DNA of 64,000 nt from Bradyrhizobium commune (lineage in GTDB: Bacteria; Pseudomonadota; Alphaproteobacteria; Rhizobiales; Xanthobacteraceae). The stretch lies in the NCBI RefSeq assembly GCF_015624505.1, contig NZ_CP061379.1, forward strand, positions 3,410,001 through 3,474,000, read 5' to 3'. The first letter of the stretch is position 1. Every line of letters starts with the position of its first letter. The position numbers and the translations under genes are program-made. This document shows, in pieces, positions 18,032 through 31,497 of this stretch. The notes beneath the pieces are model-generated. The model ran no database searches and had not been told where the DNA came from. It saw only the letters and a list, made by a program, of their open reading frames with translations.

Positions 18032-18808
18032 TCAGTCCTGCGGCTCGGACGCCACATCCCCCTGCGCGTCGATGCGGAGCCAGCCTGACGGCGCGAGGCG
18101 TTGCTGCGGCAGGAAGCGGGCCTTGTAGTCCATCTTCTTGGAGCCTTCGATCCAGTAGCCGAGATAGACGTAAGGCAGCCCTTGCCGGCGCGCGCGGGCG
18201 ATGTGGTCGAGGATCATGAAGGTGCCCATCGAGCGGCTGACCTGGCTCGGCTCGAAGAACGAATAGACCATCGACAGGCCGTCGCTGAGCACGTCGGTCA
18301 GGGCGACGGCGATCAGCTCCTCGCCGCGGCCGGTGACGCCGCTGTCGGGGCCGCGCTTGCGATATTCGATGATGCGGGTCTCGACGTGGCTGTCCTCGAC
18401 CATCATGGCGTAGTCGAGCACAGTCATGTCGGCCATGCCGCCATGACGATGGCGGGAGTCCAGATAGGCACGGAAAACCGAATATTGCTCGGAGGTCGGC
18501 ACCGCGCTGCGCTGCTCGCCGACGATGTCGGCGTTGCGGGCCATCACCTTGCGGAAGTTGCGGGAGGGGCGGAACTCGTTGGCGACGACCCGGACCGAGA
18601 CGCAGGCGCGGCACTGGTCGCAGGCCGGCCGGTAGGCGATCGACTGGCTGCGGCGGAACCCGCCATGGGTCAGGAGGTCGTTGAGGTCACCGGCGCGCTC
18701 CCCCACGAGGTGCGTGAACACCTTGCGCTCATGCCGACCCGGCAGATACGGGCAGGGGGATGGCGCCGTGAGGTAGAATTGGGGGGTGTCGCGCGAGTGC
18801 TGGGTCAA
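18032..18808 (-). CDS. bpt: Aspartate/glutamate leucyltransferase (bacterial ATE1-like)
   Basis: This enzyme transfers leucine from Leu-tRNA to N-terminal Asp or Glu of proteins, marking them for ClpS/ClpAP in the N-end rule pathway. The 258 aa match the Bpt family: the N-terminal segment [15 protein letters not shown], then [16 protein letters not shown] with the conserved cysteines, and the GNAT-like core ending [19 protein letters not shown]. The gene stands alone, convergent with mntH. The start at ATG 18808 fits homologues. Confidence 0.93.
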   Translation of the reverse strand: MTQHSRDTPQFYLTAPSPCPYLPGRHERKVFTHLVGERAGDLNDLLTHGGFRRSQSIAYRPACDQCRACVSVRVVANEFRPSRNFRKVMARNADIVGEQRSAVPTSEQYSVFRAYLDSRHRHGGMADMTVLDYAMMVEDSHVETRIIEYRKRGPDSGVTGRGEELIAVALTDVLSDGLSMVYSFFEPSQVSRSMGTFMILDHIARARRQGLPYVYLGYWIEGSKKMDYKARFLPQQRLAPSGWLRIDAQGDVASEPQD

Positions 18809-18928
18809 GGGACGTCGTGGGCCTCCGAAGTGGGTAACAGCATCGCGCTACGAAAGCCCTTGGTCAATCGGTCTGCTGGGCAGGTCAGATCCGTCAGTCT
18901 AATCTGGTTCTGGTTGATAGGTCCTTGA

Positions 18929-19471
18929 TCACCAGGTTCTGGCGGCTTGCGGCGCCGGCACACGAACGGAATTGTTGATCACGACCGTTCCCAGCACGAA
19001 ATCGTGCAACAGGCGCCGGCGGCCGTTGAACAGGCCGACCAGCACCACGAAGGGCGACAGGAACGATACCGTCACCCAGAACAGCACGGCGTGGGTCGCG
19101 CCGAGCACGAAATAGCCGGGCGCGCCGTACCAGGTGCGCAACTCCAGATCCATCACCCGCATGCCGATCGTCGCGGACGACGGACCGCCGATGCAGGCGC
19201 CGTAATAGACGATGGCCCAGACCACCGAGGCCGGCCAGGCCAGCCAGAACAACGCCCAACCGATGCCGAGCGTGACCACGCCGAACACCGCGATGAAGAT
19301 GTAGCCGAGGATCACAGGCACCGAGATCACGACCATGTCGATCAGGAAGGCAAATGCCCGTCGCGTCGCCACGCCACGGAACAATTCCGGATGCAGATAG
19401 GGGTCGTAGGCGTGAGCCGCGCCGTCACTGCGCCAGGCGTTGTCTGAATTGCCCGAGTCCGAATACGACAT
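18929..19471 (-). CDS. RDD-family membrane protein
   Basis: This 180-aa inner-membrane protein has the RDD signature: ATRRAFAFLIDMVVI (Arg then Asp, first helix), then GPSSATIGMRVMDLEL, and FNGRRRLLHDFVLGTVVI with the last Asp. There are about four helices. The function is unknown; some RDD proteins are ion antiporters. ATG 19471 (MSYSDSG) has GGGAG seven bases upstream, better than any start in the long open frame before it. It lies downstream of hemB on the same strand but separated by a 300-bp repeat-containing spacer. Confidence 0.85.
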   Translation of the reverse strand: MSYSDSGNSDNAWRSDGAAHAYDPYLHPELFRGVATRRAFAFLIDMVVISVPVILGYIFIAVFGVVTLGIGWALFWLAWPASVVWAIVYYGACIGGPSSATIGMRVMDLELRTWYGAPGYFVLGATHAVLFWVTVSFLSPFVVLVGLFNGRRRLLHDFVLGTVVINNSVRVPAPQAARTW

Positions 19472-19623
19472 GTCGCTCTCCCAGGGAAAACTCCCGTGGC
19501 AGGACATGGGAACAGGCTCTTCCCCTGCCAAGGGTGCGCTGGGATTAACAAGCCGAAATATTCCGGCGATTCGGGGGCGGGGGAAATCGTGTGGGAGGCT
19601 GCGTTGGTGCCACACCCCCTGAT

Positions 19624-19761
19624 GTCGTCCCGGCGAAGGCCGGGACCCATAACCACAGGGGGCAGTTTGGCGAATACCAGGAATTGATCCTTTCGCCGGT
19701 ATCAGCACCGCGCATCACAGATCGATCACGCGGTATGGGTCCCGGCCTTCGCCGGGACGAC
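19624..19761. repeat. Perfect 28-bp inverted repeat pair
   Basis: Bases 19624-19651 (GTCGTCCCGGCGAAGGCCGG onward) and 19734-19761 are exact reverse complements, separated by 82 bp. Each arm also contains its own small palindrome CCCGGCGAAGGCCGGG. This is the classic paired REP-like element, in the 301-bp space between hemB and the RDD gene; no gene is seen in the rest of that space. Confidence 0.8.
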
Positions 19762-19772
19762 TCGAGCAATTG

Positions 19773-21846
<2,074 letters not shown>

Positions 21847-22365
21847 ATGATGAAAGCCGTCGCAACTGCGGCAGATACCGCAGAGCGCGTTTCCGGCCCG
21901 CAGGGTTCGGTGCAGTCGCTCTATCTGGAAGCATTGACTCTGGTGGAACGGCTGCATCGCCGTCTCCTCGACGTCATCAAGGACGAGTTCGATCGCCGCG
22001 GCCGCGCCGACATCAATTCAGTGCAGGCACTGCTGCTCTACAACATCGGCGACAAGGAGCTGACTGCGGGCGAGCTGCGCACGCGCGGTTACTATCTCGG
22101 CTCCAACGTCTCCTACAATCTGAAGAAGCTCGTCGAGCTCGGCTTCCTCGATCATCAGCGCTCGCGCGTCGATCGCCGCTCGGTGCGCATCCGCCTGACG
22201 CCGCAGGGCCAGGAAGTCCGCCGCATCGTCGACTCGCTCTACCAGAAGCACGTCAAGACCGTGGAACAGGTCGGCGGCATCTCGGGCGAGGAGTTCTCGA
22301 CCCTCAACAAGTCGCTGCACCGCCTCGAGCGGTTCTGGACCGACCAGATCCTGTATCGGCTCTGA
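21847..22365 (+). CDS. ldtR: MarR-family transcriptional regulator LdtR
   Basis: This 172-aa winged-helix regulator closely matches LdtR of Liberibacter and rhizobia, which controls an L,D-transpeptidase gene and osmotic-stress and cell-wall traits. The dimerisation helix (SLYLEALTLVERLHRRLLDVIKDEF) is followed by the HTH core VQALLLYNIGDKELTAGELR and GYYLGSNVSYNLKKLVELGF, with wing residues RSRVDRRSVRIRLT. ATG 21847 is preceded by AGGGGAAG. The L,D-transpeptidase target is not in the window. A terminator hairpin follows about 95 bp after the stop. Confidence 0.9.
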   Translation: MMKAVATAADTAERVSGPQGSVQSLYLEALTLVERLHRRLLDVIKDEFDRRGRADINSVQALLLYNIGDKELTAGELRTRGYYLGSNVSYNLKKLVELGFLDHQRSRVDRRSVRIRLTPQGQEVRRIVDSLYQKHVKTVEQVGGISGEEFSTLNKSLHRLERFWTDQILYRL

Positions 22366-22457
22366 GTTTTCCAAAGGGATCAAGGCCAAGCCGGCCCGCA
22401 ACAAGACCGGCAAGCCGTCCCTAAAGTACCTGCCGAACGTGCCTGACTTCCCCAAGC

Positions 22458-22492
22458 GCGCCGGTCCGGCTTTGCCCGGACCGGTGCGTTTT
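22458..22492 (+). terminator. Rho-independent terminator after ldtR
   Basis: GCGCCGGTCCGG (22458-22469) pairs with CCGGACCGGTGC (22476-22487) around a 6-base loop, followed by GTTTTG. It is a strong 12-bp stem with one G-T pair and a short T-run. Confidence 0.7.
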
Positions 22493-22577
22493 GTCGTTTC
22501 GCGCTTGCGAAAAAATCTCCCCGCTGGAGGGAACCCGTTCCCAGCGTCGCACTTATCTCTCTGGATCGGAGGATGCG

Positions 22578-22814
22578 ATGCTGGTCGAACGCGGGTTGCA
22601 GGCTATGAACGTGGAGCTTGTGAGCGATGCTTACGCGATCGCCGCGAATTATCTCCGCCGTTCCGGCGCGATCCCCGACACGCTCGTCACCAATGAGCGC
22701 CTGCTCGAGATCGTCATCCAGCTGCTCCAGCACCGTGAGTTCAACAAGATCAGGCTCGCCAACAAGGCGATCGCCAGGTTCGAGGCCCAGTCCGGGGCGA
22801 GAGCGGTTGCCTGA
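22578..22814 (+). CDS. Small conserved hypothetical protein
   Basis: This 78-aa soluble protein is predicted mostly helical (SDAYAIAANYLRRSGAIPDT, then LLEIVIQLLQHREFNKIRLANKAIARFE). No domain was recognised. ATG 22578 has an excellent ribosome site, GGAGG, 7 bases upstream. It lies 37 bp before another small gene with a similar site, and the two probably form an operon following ldtR. Codon use matches the chromosome. It looks like a real gene of unknown role. Confidence 0.7.
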   Translation: MLVERGLQAMNVELVSDAYAIAANYLRRSGAIPDTLVTNERLLEIVIQLLQHREFNKIRLANKAIARFEAQSGARAVA

Positions 22815-22851
22815 TCGAAATTTCCAACATCGCCAAGACCCAGAGGATGCC

Positions 22852-23073
22852 ATGGACGCCGCCATCGACCGCATCATGCAGACCTATGACCTGCTCGCCA
22901 ACCGCACGTCCGCGGCGAGCGCGGAGGCGCGCGCCAAGGTGACCAACTACCTCAACACGCTGATGGAAGCCGGCGAGAAGGACCCCCACAGGTTGACGGT
23001 CTGCGGCCTGACCTATCTGCGTCAGCTCGACGGCAGCGTCGACCCGGTAAAGGCGGGGTATACCGGGCTGTAG
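22852..23073 (+). CDS. Small conserved hypothetical protein
   Basis: This 73-aa soluble, helical protein (AAIDRIMQTYDLLANRTSAA, then AKVTNYLNTLMEAGEKDPHRLTVCGLTYLR) ends with a short polar tail. No family name can be given. ATG 22852 is preceded by AGAGGA. It is probably co-transcribed with the 78-aa gene just upstream. The 275 bp between its stop and glyA hold no gene; they presumably carry the glyA promoter. Confidence 0.7.
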   Translation: MDAAIDRIMQTYDLLANRTSAASAEARAKVTNYLNTLMEAGEKDPHRLTVCGLTYLRQLDGSVDPVKAGYTGL

Positions 23074-23348
23074 ACGAGAGACGGCCAGGCGGCCGCGAGA
23101 CCAACAGTGCCGATTGTTACCGATACGCTGGTCCGGCGGCCCGATCCAGGGCGTCCGCCGGGCGAGTCCCGCAGGCCGACGGGGCTCCAAATCCCCGCGA
23201 TCCCCACCATATCTGGCATAATTGCCACGCCCAACCCGCAAATGCTTGGCCGGGGCGGGGTGATGTGGTAAGTCGCCATCGCTTCCGATCGCCACACCAG
23301 ACCTGCCCGTAGCCCGCCAAAAGGCTGCGGCGGTGGAGATATTCGCCG

Positions 23349-24653
23349 ATGACCTCTTCCAGCGCCAAAACCGCCTCCGCGCCCGATTCGTTTTTCACCG
23401 CCTCGCTCGTTGATGCCGATCCGGAGATCGCCGCCGCGATCAAGGGTGAGCTCGGCCGGCAGCGTCACGAGGTCGAGCTGATCGCCTCCGAGAACATCGT
23501 CAGCCGGGCTGTGCTGGAAGCGCAGGGTTCGGTGATGACCAACAAATACGCGGAAGGTTATCCGGGCGCACGCTACTACGGCGGTTGTGAGTGGGTCGAC
23601 GTCGCCGAGAACCTCGCGATCGATCGCGCCAAGAAGCTGTTCGGCGCCAACTTCGCCAATGTCCAGCCGAACTCGGGCAGCCAGATGAACCAGGCGGTGT
23701 TCCTGGCACTGCTCCAGCCCGGCGACACCTTCATGGGCCTCGACCTCGCGGCCGGCGGCCATCTCACCCATGGCTCGCCGGTCAACATGAGCGGCAAATG
23801 GTTCAAGGCTGCGCACTACACCGTGCGCCGCGAGGACCAGATCATCGACATGGACACGGTGCAGAAGCAGGCTGAAGAGATCAAGCCGAAGCTGATCATT
23901 GCCGGCGGCTCGGCCTATTCGCGCGCCTGGGACTTCAAGCGTTTCCGCGAGATCGCCGACTCGGTCGGCGCCTACCTGCTGGTCGACATGGCGCACTTCG
24001 CCGGCCTCGTCGCCGGCGGCGTGCACGCCTCGCCCGTGCCCTATGCGCACGTCACTACCACCACGACGCACAAATCGCTGCGCGGTCCCCGTGGCGGCCT
24101 GATGCTGTGGAATGACGAGACGCTGACCAAGAAGCTCAACTCGGCGATCTTCCCGGGCCTCCAGGGCGGCCCGCTGATGCATGTGATCGCGGCCAAGGCG
24201 GTCGCGTTCGGCGAGGCGCTGCGTCCGGACTTCAAGCTCTACGCCAAGAACGTCGTCGAGAATGCCAAGGCGCTCGCCGAGACGCTGCGCGGCCACGGGC
24301 TCGACATTGTTTCCGGCGGCACTGACAACCATCTGATGCTGGTCGATCTGCGTCCGAAGGGGCTGAAGGGCAACGCCTCGGAGAAGGCGCTGGTGCGTGC
24401 CGCCATCACCTGCAACAAGAACGGCATTCCGTTCGACCCCGAGTCACCCTTCGTCACCTCCGGGATTCGGCTCGGCACCCCGGCTGCGACCACCCGCGGC
24501 TTTGGCGTCGCCGAATTCCAGCAGGTCGGCGGCATGATCGCCGAGGTCCTGAACGCGATCGCGCAATCCTCCGACGGCAAGGCACCGCTGGTGGAAGCCG
24601 CAATCAAGGAACGGGTCAAGGCACTCACCGACCGGTTCCCGATCTATCAGTAA
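23349..24653 (+). CDS. glyA: Serine hydroxymethyltransferase
   Basis: This PLP enzyme interconverts serine plus tetrahydrofolate with glycine plus 5,10-methylene-THF, the main source of one-carbon units. The 434 aa are normal length. Signatures are [27 protein letters not shown], the PLP-lysine motif [14 protein letters not shown], and [18 protein letters not shown]. It is followed closely by nrdR (15 bp), the usual alphaproteobacterial order leading into the riboflavin genes. No glycine or SAM riboswitch was recognised upstream. Confidence 0.97.
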   Translation: MTSSSAKTASAPDSFFTASLVDADPEIAAAIKGELGRQRHEVELIASENIVSRAVLEAQGSVMTNKYAEGYPGARYYGGCEWVDVAENLAIDRAKKLFGANFANVQPNSGSQMNQAVFLALLQPGDTFMGLDLAAGGHLTHGSPVNMSGKWFKAAHYTVRREDQIIDMDTVQKQAEEIKPKLIIAGGSAYSRAWDFKRFREIADSVGAYLLVDMAHFAGLVAGGVHASPVPYAHVTTTTTHKSLRGPRGGLMLWNDETLTKKLNSAIFPGLQGGPLMHVIAAKAVAFGEALRPDFKLYAKNVVENAKALAETLRGHGLDIVSGGTDNHLMLVDLRPKGLKGNASEKALVRAAITCNKNGIPFDPESPFVTSGIRLGTPAATTRGFGVAEFQQVGGMIAEVLNAIAQSSDGKAPLVEAAIKERVKALTDRFPIYQ

Positions 24654-24668
24654 GGCCAAGGTACACGG

Positions 24669-25151
24669 ATGCGCTGCCCGAACTGCAACAGTCTCGATAC
24701 GCAGGTAAAGGACTCGCGTCCGACCGAGGACTCTTCCGTGATCCGCAGGCGGCGCGTGTGCGTCGCCTGCAATTTCCGCTTCACCACCTTCGAGCGCGTG
24801 CAGCTGCGCGAGCTCACGGTGATCAAGCGCAACGGCCGCCGCGTGCCGTTCGACCGCGACAAGCTGATGCGCTCGGTGTCGATCTCCTTGCGCAAGCGGC
24901 AGGTCGAGCCGGAGCGGGTGGAGAAGATGGTCTCCACCATCGTGCGCGAGCTCGAGACCGGGGGCGAAGCCGAGATCTCGTCCGAGGTGATCGGCGAGAC
25001 CGTGATGGAGCATCTGCGCACACTCGACGACGTCGCTTATGTGCGCTTTGCCTCGGTCTACCGCAACTTCCGCGAGGCCAAGGATTTCGCCGAGGTACTC
25101 GGCGAGCTCTCCGGTGAGGAGGAAGCGCGGCTCGCCGCGATCCGCAAATGA
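24669..25151 (+). CDS. nrdR: Transcriptional repressor NrdR
   Basis: This 160-aa ATP/dATP-sensing repressor controls ribonucleotide reductase genes. It has an N-terminal zinc ribbon (MRCPNCNS and CVACNFRF, four cysteines) followed by an ATP-cone from about residue 46 ([18 protein letters not shown]). The C-terminal [17 protein letters not shown] is characteristic. Its TGA stop overlaps the ATG of ribD (ATGA), indicating translational coupling. No NrdR box was searched for outside the window. Confidence 0.96.
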   Translation: MRCPNCNSLDTQVKDSRPTEDSSVIRRRRVCVACNFRFTTFERVQLRELTVIKRNGRRVPFDRDKLMRSVSISLRKRQVEPERVEKMVSTIVRELETGGEAEISSEVIGETVMEHLRTLDDVAYVRFASVYRNFREAKDFAEVLGELSGEEEARLAAIRK

Positions 25152-26296
25152 TCTTCCGCATCCTGGAGGATCAGTTCGCGCAGAAGGCCCGCGAGTCCAA
25201 GGATGCCGATCGCCGCTTCATGCAGCTTGCCCTGGCGTTGGGCAAGCGCGGGCAGGGGCGCACCTGGCCCAATCCGGCCGTCGGCGCTGTGATCGTGAAA
25301 GATGGCGTGATTGTCGGCCGCGGCTGGACTCAGCCGGGAGGGCGACCGCATGCCGAGCCTGAAGCGTTACGACGGGCAGGCGAGGCAGCGCGCGGCGCCA
25401 CGCTCTACGTCACGCTCGAACCCTGCTCGCATTTCGGCAAGTCGCCGCCTTGTGCGGATGCGGTGATCGCGGCCGGCATCAAGCGGGTGGTGGCGGCGAT
25501 CGAGGATCCCAATCCGGAAGTGGCTGGGCAGGGCCATGCGCGGCTGCGCGCTGCGGGTATTGCGGTGGAAGTGGGCCCGTGCGCGACCGAGGCCGCCTTC
25601 GACCACGCCGGCCATTTTCGCCGCATCCGCGATCACCGGCCTCATGTGATCCTGAAGCTCGCGGTCTCGCCCGACGGCAAGATCGGCGCAGCCGGCGGCA
25701 AGCCGGTTGCCGTCACCGGCGAGGCCGTGCGCAACCGCGTGCATCTTTTGCGCGCCTCGAGCGATGCCATCCTGGTTGGTGCCGGTACGGTGCTTGCCGA
25801 TGATCCGGAGCTCACCTGCCGTCTGCCGGGCATGGCGGCGCGTTCGCCGGTGCGGATTGTGCTCGACCAGAGCCTGCGTATTCCGGCATCGAGCAAGCTC
25901 GTGCAATCTGCCCGCGAGACGCCTCTCTGGGTGGTGGCGTCCGAGCTTGCAGAGGCCGCGTCCGTCACGCGGCTTGGCGCCGCAGGCGCGCAGATCATCC
26001 GCGTACCGCCGGGGGCCGCCTCGGGGCTCGATCTTCCGGCCGTGCTGCATGCGCTATTCGAAAAGGGCATCACGCGGCTGATGGTCGAGGGCGGCAGTCG
26101 CGTCGCGGCATCATTCGTCGCGTCCGATCTCGTCGACGAGATCTGGCTGTTCCGCGGAGCGGAAGAGGTGGGCGCAGACGGCGTCGATGCGCTCGATGCA
26201 TTGCCCCTGTCGAAAATCACGCAGTCGCAGGTCTACAAGGTTCATGCTAGCGAAACGTTCGACAAGGATACTCTCACCATCTACGAGCGCGCCTAG
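25148..26296 (+). CDS. ribD: Bifunctional riboflavin biosynthesis deaminase/reductase
   Basis: RibD carries out two steps from the GTP-cyclohydrolase product: deamination of the pyrimidine, then reduction of the ribose. The 382 aa show the deaminase domain first ([14 protein letters not shown], zinc site HAEPEAL and [16 protein letters not shown]), then a reductase domain from about residue 160 ([35 protein letters not shown]). ATG 25148 overlaps the nrdR stop. The first 25 residues before the deaminase fold may be extra; a later start is possible. It is followed 1 bp later by ribE. Confidence 0.93.
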   Translation: MIFRILEDQFAQKARESKDADRRFMQLALALGKRGQGRTWPNPAVGAVIVKDGVIVGRGWTQPGGRPHAEPEALRRAGEAARGATLYVTLEPCSHFGKSPPCADAVIAAGIKRVVAAIEDPNPEVAGQGHARLRAAGIAVEVGPCATEAAFDHAGHFRRIRDHRPHVILKLAVSPDGKIGAAGGKPVAVTGEAVRNRVHLLRASSDAILVGAGTVLADDPELTCRLPGMAARSPVRIVLDQSLRIPASSKLVQSARETPLWVVASELAEAASVTRLGAAGAQIIRVPPGAASGLDLPAVLHALFEKGITRLMVEGGSRVAASFVASDLVDEIWLFRGAEEVGADGVDALDALPLSKITQSQVYKVHASETFDKDTLTIYERA

Positions 26297-26297
26297 C

Positions 26298-26921
26298 ATG
26301 TTCACCGGCATTGTCACCGATATCGGCGAGATCGTCAGCTTTACGCCTGTGGCGCAGGGCCAGCTGCACCGGCTGCGCATCGCCTGCCGCTACGATCAGA
26401 CCACTATTGCCGACGGCGCCTCGATCGCCAGCAACGGCGTGTGCCTGACCGTGGTTGCCTCCGGCGTCGCAGGCGGTAAGGATTCTACTCAAAAGACCTG
26501 GTATGACGTCGATGCGGCCGCCGAGACGCTGGCACTGACGACGGCAAAGCACTGGAAGCTGGGCACCAAGCTCAATCTCGAGCGTGCGCTCAAGATCGGC
26601 GACGAACTCGGCGGTCACATCGTCGCCGGCCATGCGGACGGGATCGCGACTATCGTCAGCCGCGAGGACCTGCCGGACATGGCGCGGTTCGAGCTCTCGA
26701 CGACGCGGGAGCTGGCGCGCTTCATCGCCACCAAGGGCTCGATCACGCTCGATGGCGTGTCGCTCACGGTCAATACGGTGAAGGATGTGACCTTTTCGGT
26801 GCTGATCATCCCGCATACGCTCACTGTCACGACGATCGGCAGCTGGAAAGCGGGCGCCGAGGTCAATATCGAGGTCGATCTGATGGCCCGCTACGCGGCG
26901 CGGCTCACGGAAATGAAATGA
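26298..26921 (+). CDS. ribE: Riboflavin synthase, alpha chain
   Basis: This enzyme dismutates two molecules of 6,7-dimethyl-8-ribityllumazine to riboflavin as a homotrimer. It has 207 aa with two repeated lumazine-binding barrels. The first begins MFTGIVTDIGEI and the second near residue 105 with GHIVAGHADGIATI. The repeated pattern GVCLTVV / GVSLTVN marks the two halves. It starts one base after the ribD stop, so the genes are tightly linked. An imperfect hairpin lies between it and ribH. Confidence 0.95.
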   Translation: MFTGIVTDIGEIVSFTPVAQGQLHRLRIACRYDQTTIADGASIASNGVCLTVVASGVAGGKDSTQKTWYDVDAAAETLALTTAKHWKLGTKLNLERALKIGDELGGHIVAGHADGIATIVSREDLPDMARFELSTTRELARFIATKGSITLDGVSLTVNTVKDVTFSVLIIPHTLTVTTIGSWKAGAEVNIEVDLMARYAARLTEMK

Positions 26922-27016
26922 CCGGCAGAGCCGGCCCGAAATGACAGTGTCTTTGAACTTGGCTTACTGGCTGGCGGCGACTACATAGCGCCGACCCCAG
27001 TAGAACGGATTGAACG

Positions 27017-27508
27017 ATGGCTGACGCACGGCGTGCACCTCTGAAGGACCAGACCGACATTTCCGGCGCGCGCGCGCTGATTGTCGAGGCGCGGTTCTAT
27101 GACGATCTCCAGGACGCGCTGCTGGACGGCGCGGTGGCCGAGCTGAAGGCGGCCGGCCTGACCCATGACGTCGTCACGGTTCCCGGCGCGCTGGAGATCC
27201 CGGCCGCGGTCGCCATCGCTGTCGATGCGGCTGCGGCGAACGGCAGGCCCTACGATGCGGTGATCGCGCTCGGCTGCGTCATTCGTGGCGATACCATTCA
27301 TTTCGAGATCGTCTCGCAGGAATCCTCGCGCGCGCTGATGGATCTTGCGGTGGCGCGAAAGCTGCCGCTCGGCAACGGCATCCTCACCGTCAACAATGAG
27401 GACCAGGCTTGGGCGCGGGCACGCGCGAGCGAGCTGAACAAGGGCGGCGATGCCGCTCGGGCCGCGATCGCGATGCTGCGCATCAAACGCCGCCTGACGC
27501 GGGCCTGA
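27017..27508 (+). CDS. ribH: 6,7-dimethyl-8-ribityllumazine synthase
   Basis: This enzyme condenses the RibD-derived ribitylaminouracil with dihydroxybutanone phosphate to lumazine. It has 163 aa of flavodoxin-like fold. Signature regions are [32 protein letters not shown] with the catalytic His, and the C-terminal [14 protein letters not shown]. The 95-bp gap from ribE contains an imperfect hairpin (about 26965-27002: TACTGG...CCAGTA). nusB follows after 3 bp. Confidence 0.95.
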   Translation: MADARRAPLKDQTDISGARALIVEARFYDDLQDALLDGAVAELKAAGLTHDVVTVPGALEIPAAVAIAVDAAAANGRPYDAVIALGCVIRGDTIHFEIVSQESSRALMDLAVARKLPLGNGILTVNNEDQAWARARASELNKGGDAARAAIAMLRIKRRLTRA

Positions 27509-27511
27509 GCC

Positions 27512-28006
27512 ATGGCTGACAGCAGGAAACCGGCGGGGCTCACGGAGAAGAAAGCGAACCGGCGCGGTGCAGCGCGGCTCGCGGCCGTGCAGGCGCTCTA
27601 CCAGATGGACATTGCGGGCGCCGGCATCAACGACATCTTTGCCGAGTTCGAGAGCCACTGGCTCGGCAACGAGGTCGAGGGCGACACCTACCTGCCAGCC
27701 GAAGCCGCGTTCTTCCGCGACGTCGTCTCCGGCGTCGTGCGCGACCAGAAGAAGCTCGATCCGCTGATCGATGAGGCGCTGTCCAAGGGCTGGCCGCTGA
27801 AGCGCATCGAGGCGATTTTACGCGCGGTATTGCGGGCCGGAGCCTATGAGCTCCAGCACCGCAAGGACGTGCCGGGTCGCGTCGTGGTGTCCGAATATGT
27901 CGACGTCGCCAACGCCTTCGTCGACCGCGAGGAGACCGGTATGGTCAACGCGGTGCTCGATCAGATCGGCCGCCAGTTTCGCGGCGACGAGTTCGGGCGG
28001 GGGTAG
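27512..28006 (+). CDS. nusB: Transcription antitermination factor NusB
   Basis: NusB binds boxA RNA with NusE (S10) to keep RNA polymerase processive on rRNA operons. The 164 aa form an all-helical fold. Recognisable segments are the N-terminal RRGAARLAAVQALYQMD and the C-terminal YELQHRKDVPGRVVVSEYVDVANAF. Coupling with ribH and thiL is the conserved alphaproteobacterial arrangement. It starts ATG 27512, 3 bp after the ribH stop. Confidence 0.95.
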   Translation: MADSRKPAGLTEKKANRRGAARLAAVQALYQMDIAGAGINDIFAEFESHWLGNEVEGDTYLPAEAAFFRDVVSGVVRDQKKLDPLIDEALSKGWPLKRIEAILRAVLRAGAYELQHRKDVPGRVVVSEYVDVANAFVDREETGMVNAVLDQIGRQFRGDEFGRG

Positions 28007-28035
28007 GACGACGCCGGAGGTTGGGGCTGACATTG

Positions 28036-29034
28036 ATGACCACTCCGCAAAATCCTTCCGGCGAAGATTCCCTCATCGCGCTCTATTTCAAGCCGCTTGC
28101 GACCGATCCCGGTGCGTTTGGCCTGGTCGATGATGCCGCGATCCTCTCCTCGGCTGGCGAGGACATCGTCGTCACCACCGACGCGGTGGTCGAGGGTGTG
28201 CATTATCTTGCCACCGATCCCCCCGACAGCATCGCCCGCAAGGCGCTGCGGGTGAACCTGTCCGATCTCGCTGCGAAGGGCGCAGAGCCTGCGGGCTTTG
28301 TGCTGACGCTGGCGCTGCGCAGCAAGGAGGATGCCTGGCTCCGGCCGTTCGCGGATGCGCTCGGCAAGGACGCAAAGACCTTCGCGTGCCCGCTGCTTGG
28401 CGGCGATACCGTGTCGACGCCGGGCCCGCAGATGATCTCGATCACCGCCTTCGGCCGGGTGCCAAAGGGCCGAATGATCGGTCGCACCGGCGCGCGGCCG
28501 GGTGACCTTATCCTGGTGACGGGGACGATCGGCGATGCCGCGCTTGGTCTCGACGTGCTGACGGGAGGTGCGGCGGCGGGAGCGGTCGCGTCTGATCCCG
28601 CTGCAAGGGATGCGTTGATCTCGCGCTATCGTATTCCGCAGCCCCGCAACGCGCTGGCGCAGGCCGTGCGCGACCATGCGACGGCCGCGATGGATGTCTC
28701 CGACGGGCTCGCCGGCGATCTGACAAAGCTCTGCGCTGCGTCGGGAGTTTCAGCCACGGTGGAGGTAGCGAGCGTGCCGCTCTCAACCGCAGCGAGAGAC
28801 CTCGTCGCGCGCAATGCCGTTTGCGTTGAGACGCTGCTTGCCGGTGGCGACGATTACGAGGTGCTGTGCACCGTTTCGCCGGCGCAGAGCGATGCGCTGA
28901 TTGCCGCGGGGCAGGCGGTTGGCGTCGCCGTCACGGCGATCGGCACCATCGTCGAGGGCCGCGAACGGCCGCGCTTCCTGGACGGGCAGGGGCAGGAACT
29001 GGCTTTGAAGCGGCTGTCCTACAGCCACTTCTAG
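28036..29034 (+). CDS. thiL: Thiamine-monophosphate kinase
   Basis: This kinase phosphorylates thiamine monophosphate to the active cofactor thiamine diphosphate. The 332 aa follow the PurM-like ATP-grasp fold: GEDSLIALYFKPLA at the start, VDDAAILSSAGEDIVVTTDAVVEGVHYL (metal and phosphate site), RVNLSDLAAKGAEP and AMDVSDGLAGDLTKLC. ATG 28036 (MTTPQNPSGED) is chosen over a TTG at 28021. It is the last gene of the glyA-to-thiL cluster. Confidence 0.94.
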   Translation: MTTPQNPSGEDSLIALYFKPLATDPGAFGLVDDAAILSSAGEDIVVTTDAVVEGVHYLATDPPDSIARKALRVNLSDLAAKGAEPAGFVLTLALRSKEDAWLRPFADALGKDAKTFACPLLGGDTVSTPGPQMISITAFGRVPKGRMIGRTGARPGDLILVTGTIGDAALGLDVLTGGAAAGAVASDPAARDALISRYRIPQPRNALAQAVRDHATAAMDVSDGLAGDLTKLCAASGVSATVEVASVPLSTAARDLVARNAVCVETLLAGGDDYEVLCTVSPAQSDALIAAGQAVGVAVTAIGTIVEGRERPRFLDGQGQELALKRLSYSHF

Positions 29035-29169
29035 GAATTGCTCCAAACCGACGTTCGCTCTCAGGACCAAAGGTTTGGGACTAGTCCTAAATACCTGCCA
29101 AGATCGGCTTTTTCGGCCTTATCCGGCGTTGCACCCTCAATTTGATTTTGGCAAGCTCGCGACCGACTG

Positions 29170-29198
29170 AGGCCGTCCCTTCGGGCGAGGGGCGGCCT
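29170..29198 (+). other. Hairpin in the hppA leader
   Basis: AGGCCG (29170-29175) pairs with CGGCCT (29193-29198), with an inner CCC/GGG around a TTC loop. It lies about 90 bp before the hppA start and after the thiL stop, so it may end upstream transcription or shape the leader RNA. No long U-tract follows. Confidence 0.35.
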
Positions 29199-29284
29199 TG
29201 TTCAAAATCAAGGCGCCGCACCGCACGACGGACAACAAAAGGCGCCGGGGGTACGTACATCAAGGATCTGAGGCAAAAAATCAC

Positions 29285-31405
<2,121 letters not shown>

Positions 31406-31426
31406 GCTGGGACAACAACGCAAGAC

Positions 31427-31457
31427 AAAACCCCGCGGCACGAGCCGCGGGGTTTTT
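31427..31457 (+). terminator. Rho-independent terminator of hppA
   Basis: CCCCGCGGC (31431-31439) and GCCGCGGGG (31444-31452) form a perfect 9-bp stem with loop ACGA, with A's before and five T's after. It lies 25 bp past the hppA stop. Confidence 0.92.
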
Positions 31458-31497
31458 GTTTGGAGCGTCGCTACGCTCGCAATGACGGAGACGCCAC

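Noticed and set aside
23074..23348. Possible glycine or SAM riboswitch upstream of glyA
   Set aside because: No conserved aptamer pattern could be recognised; only GC-rich sequence and a normal gene start were seen.
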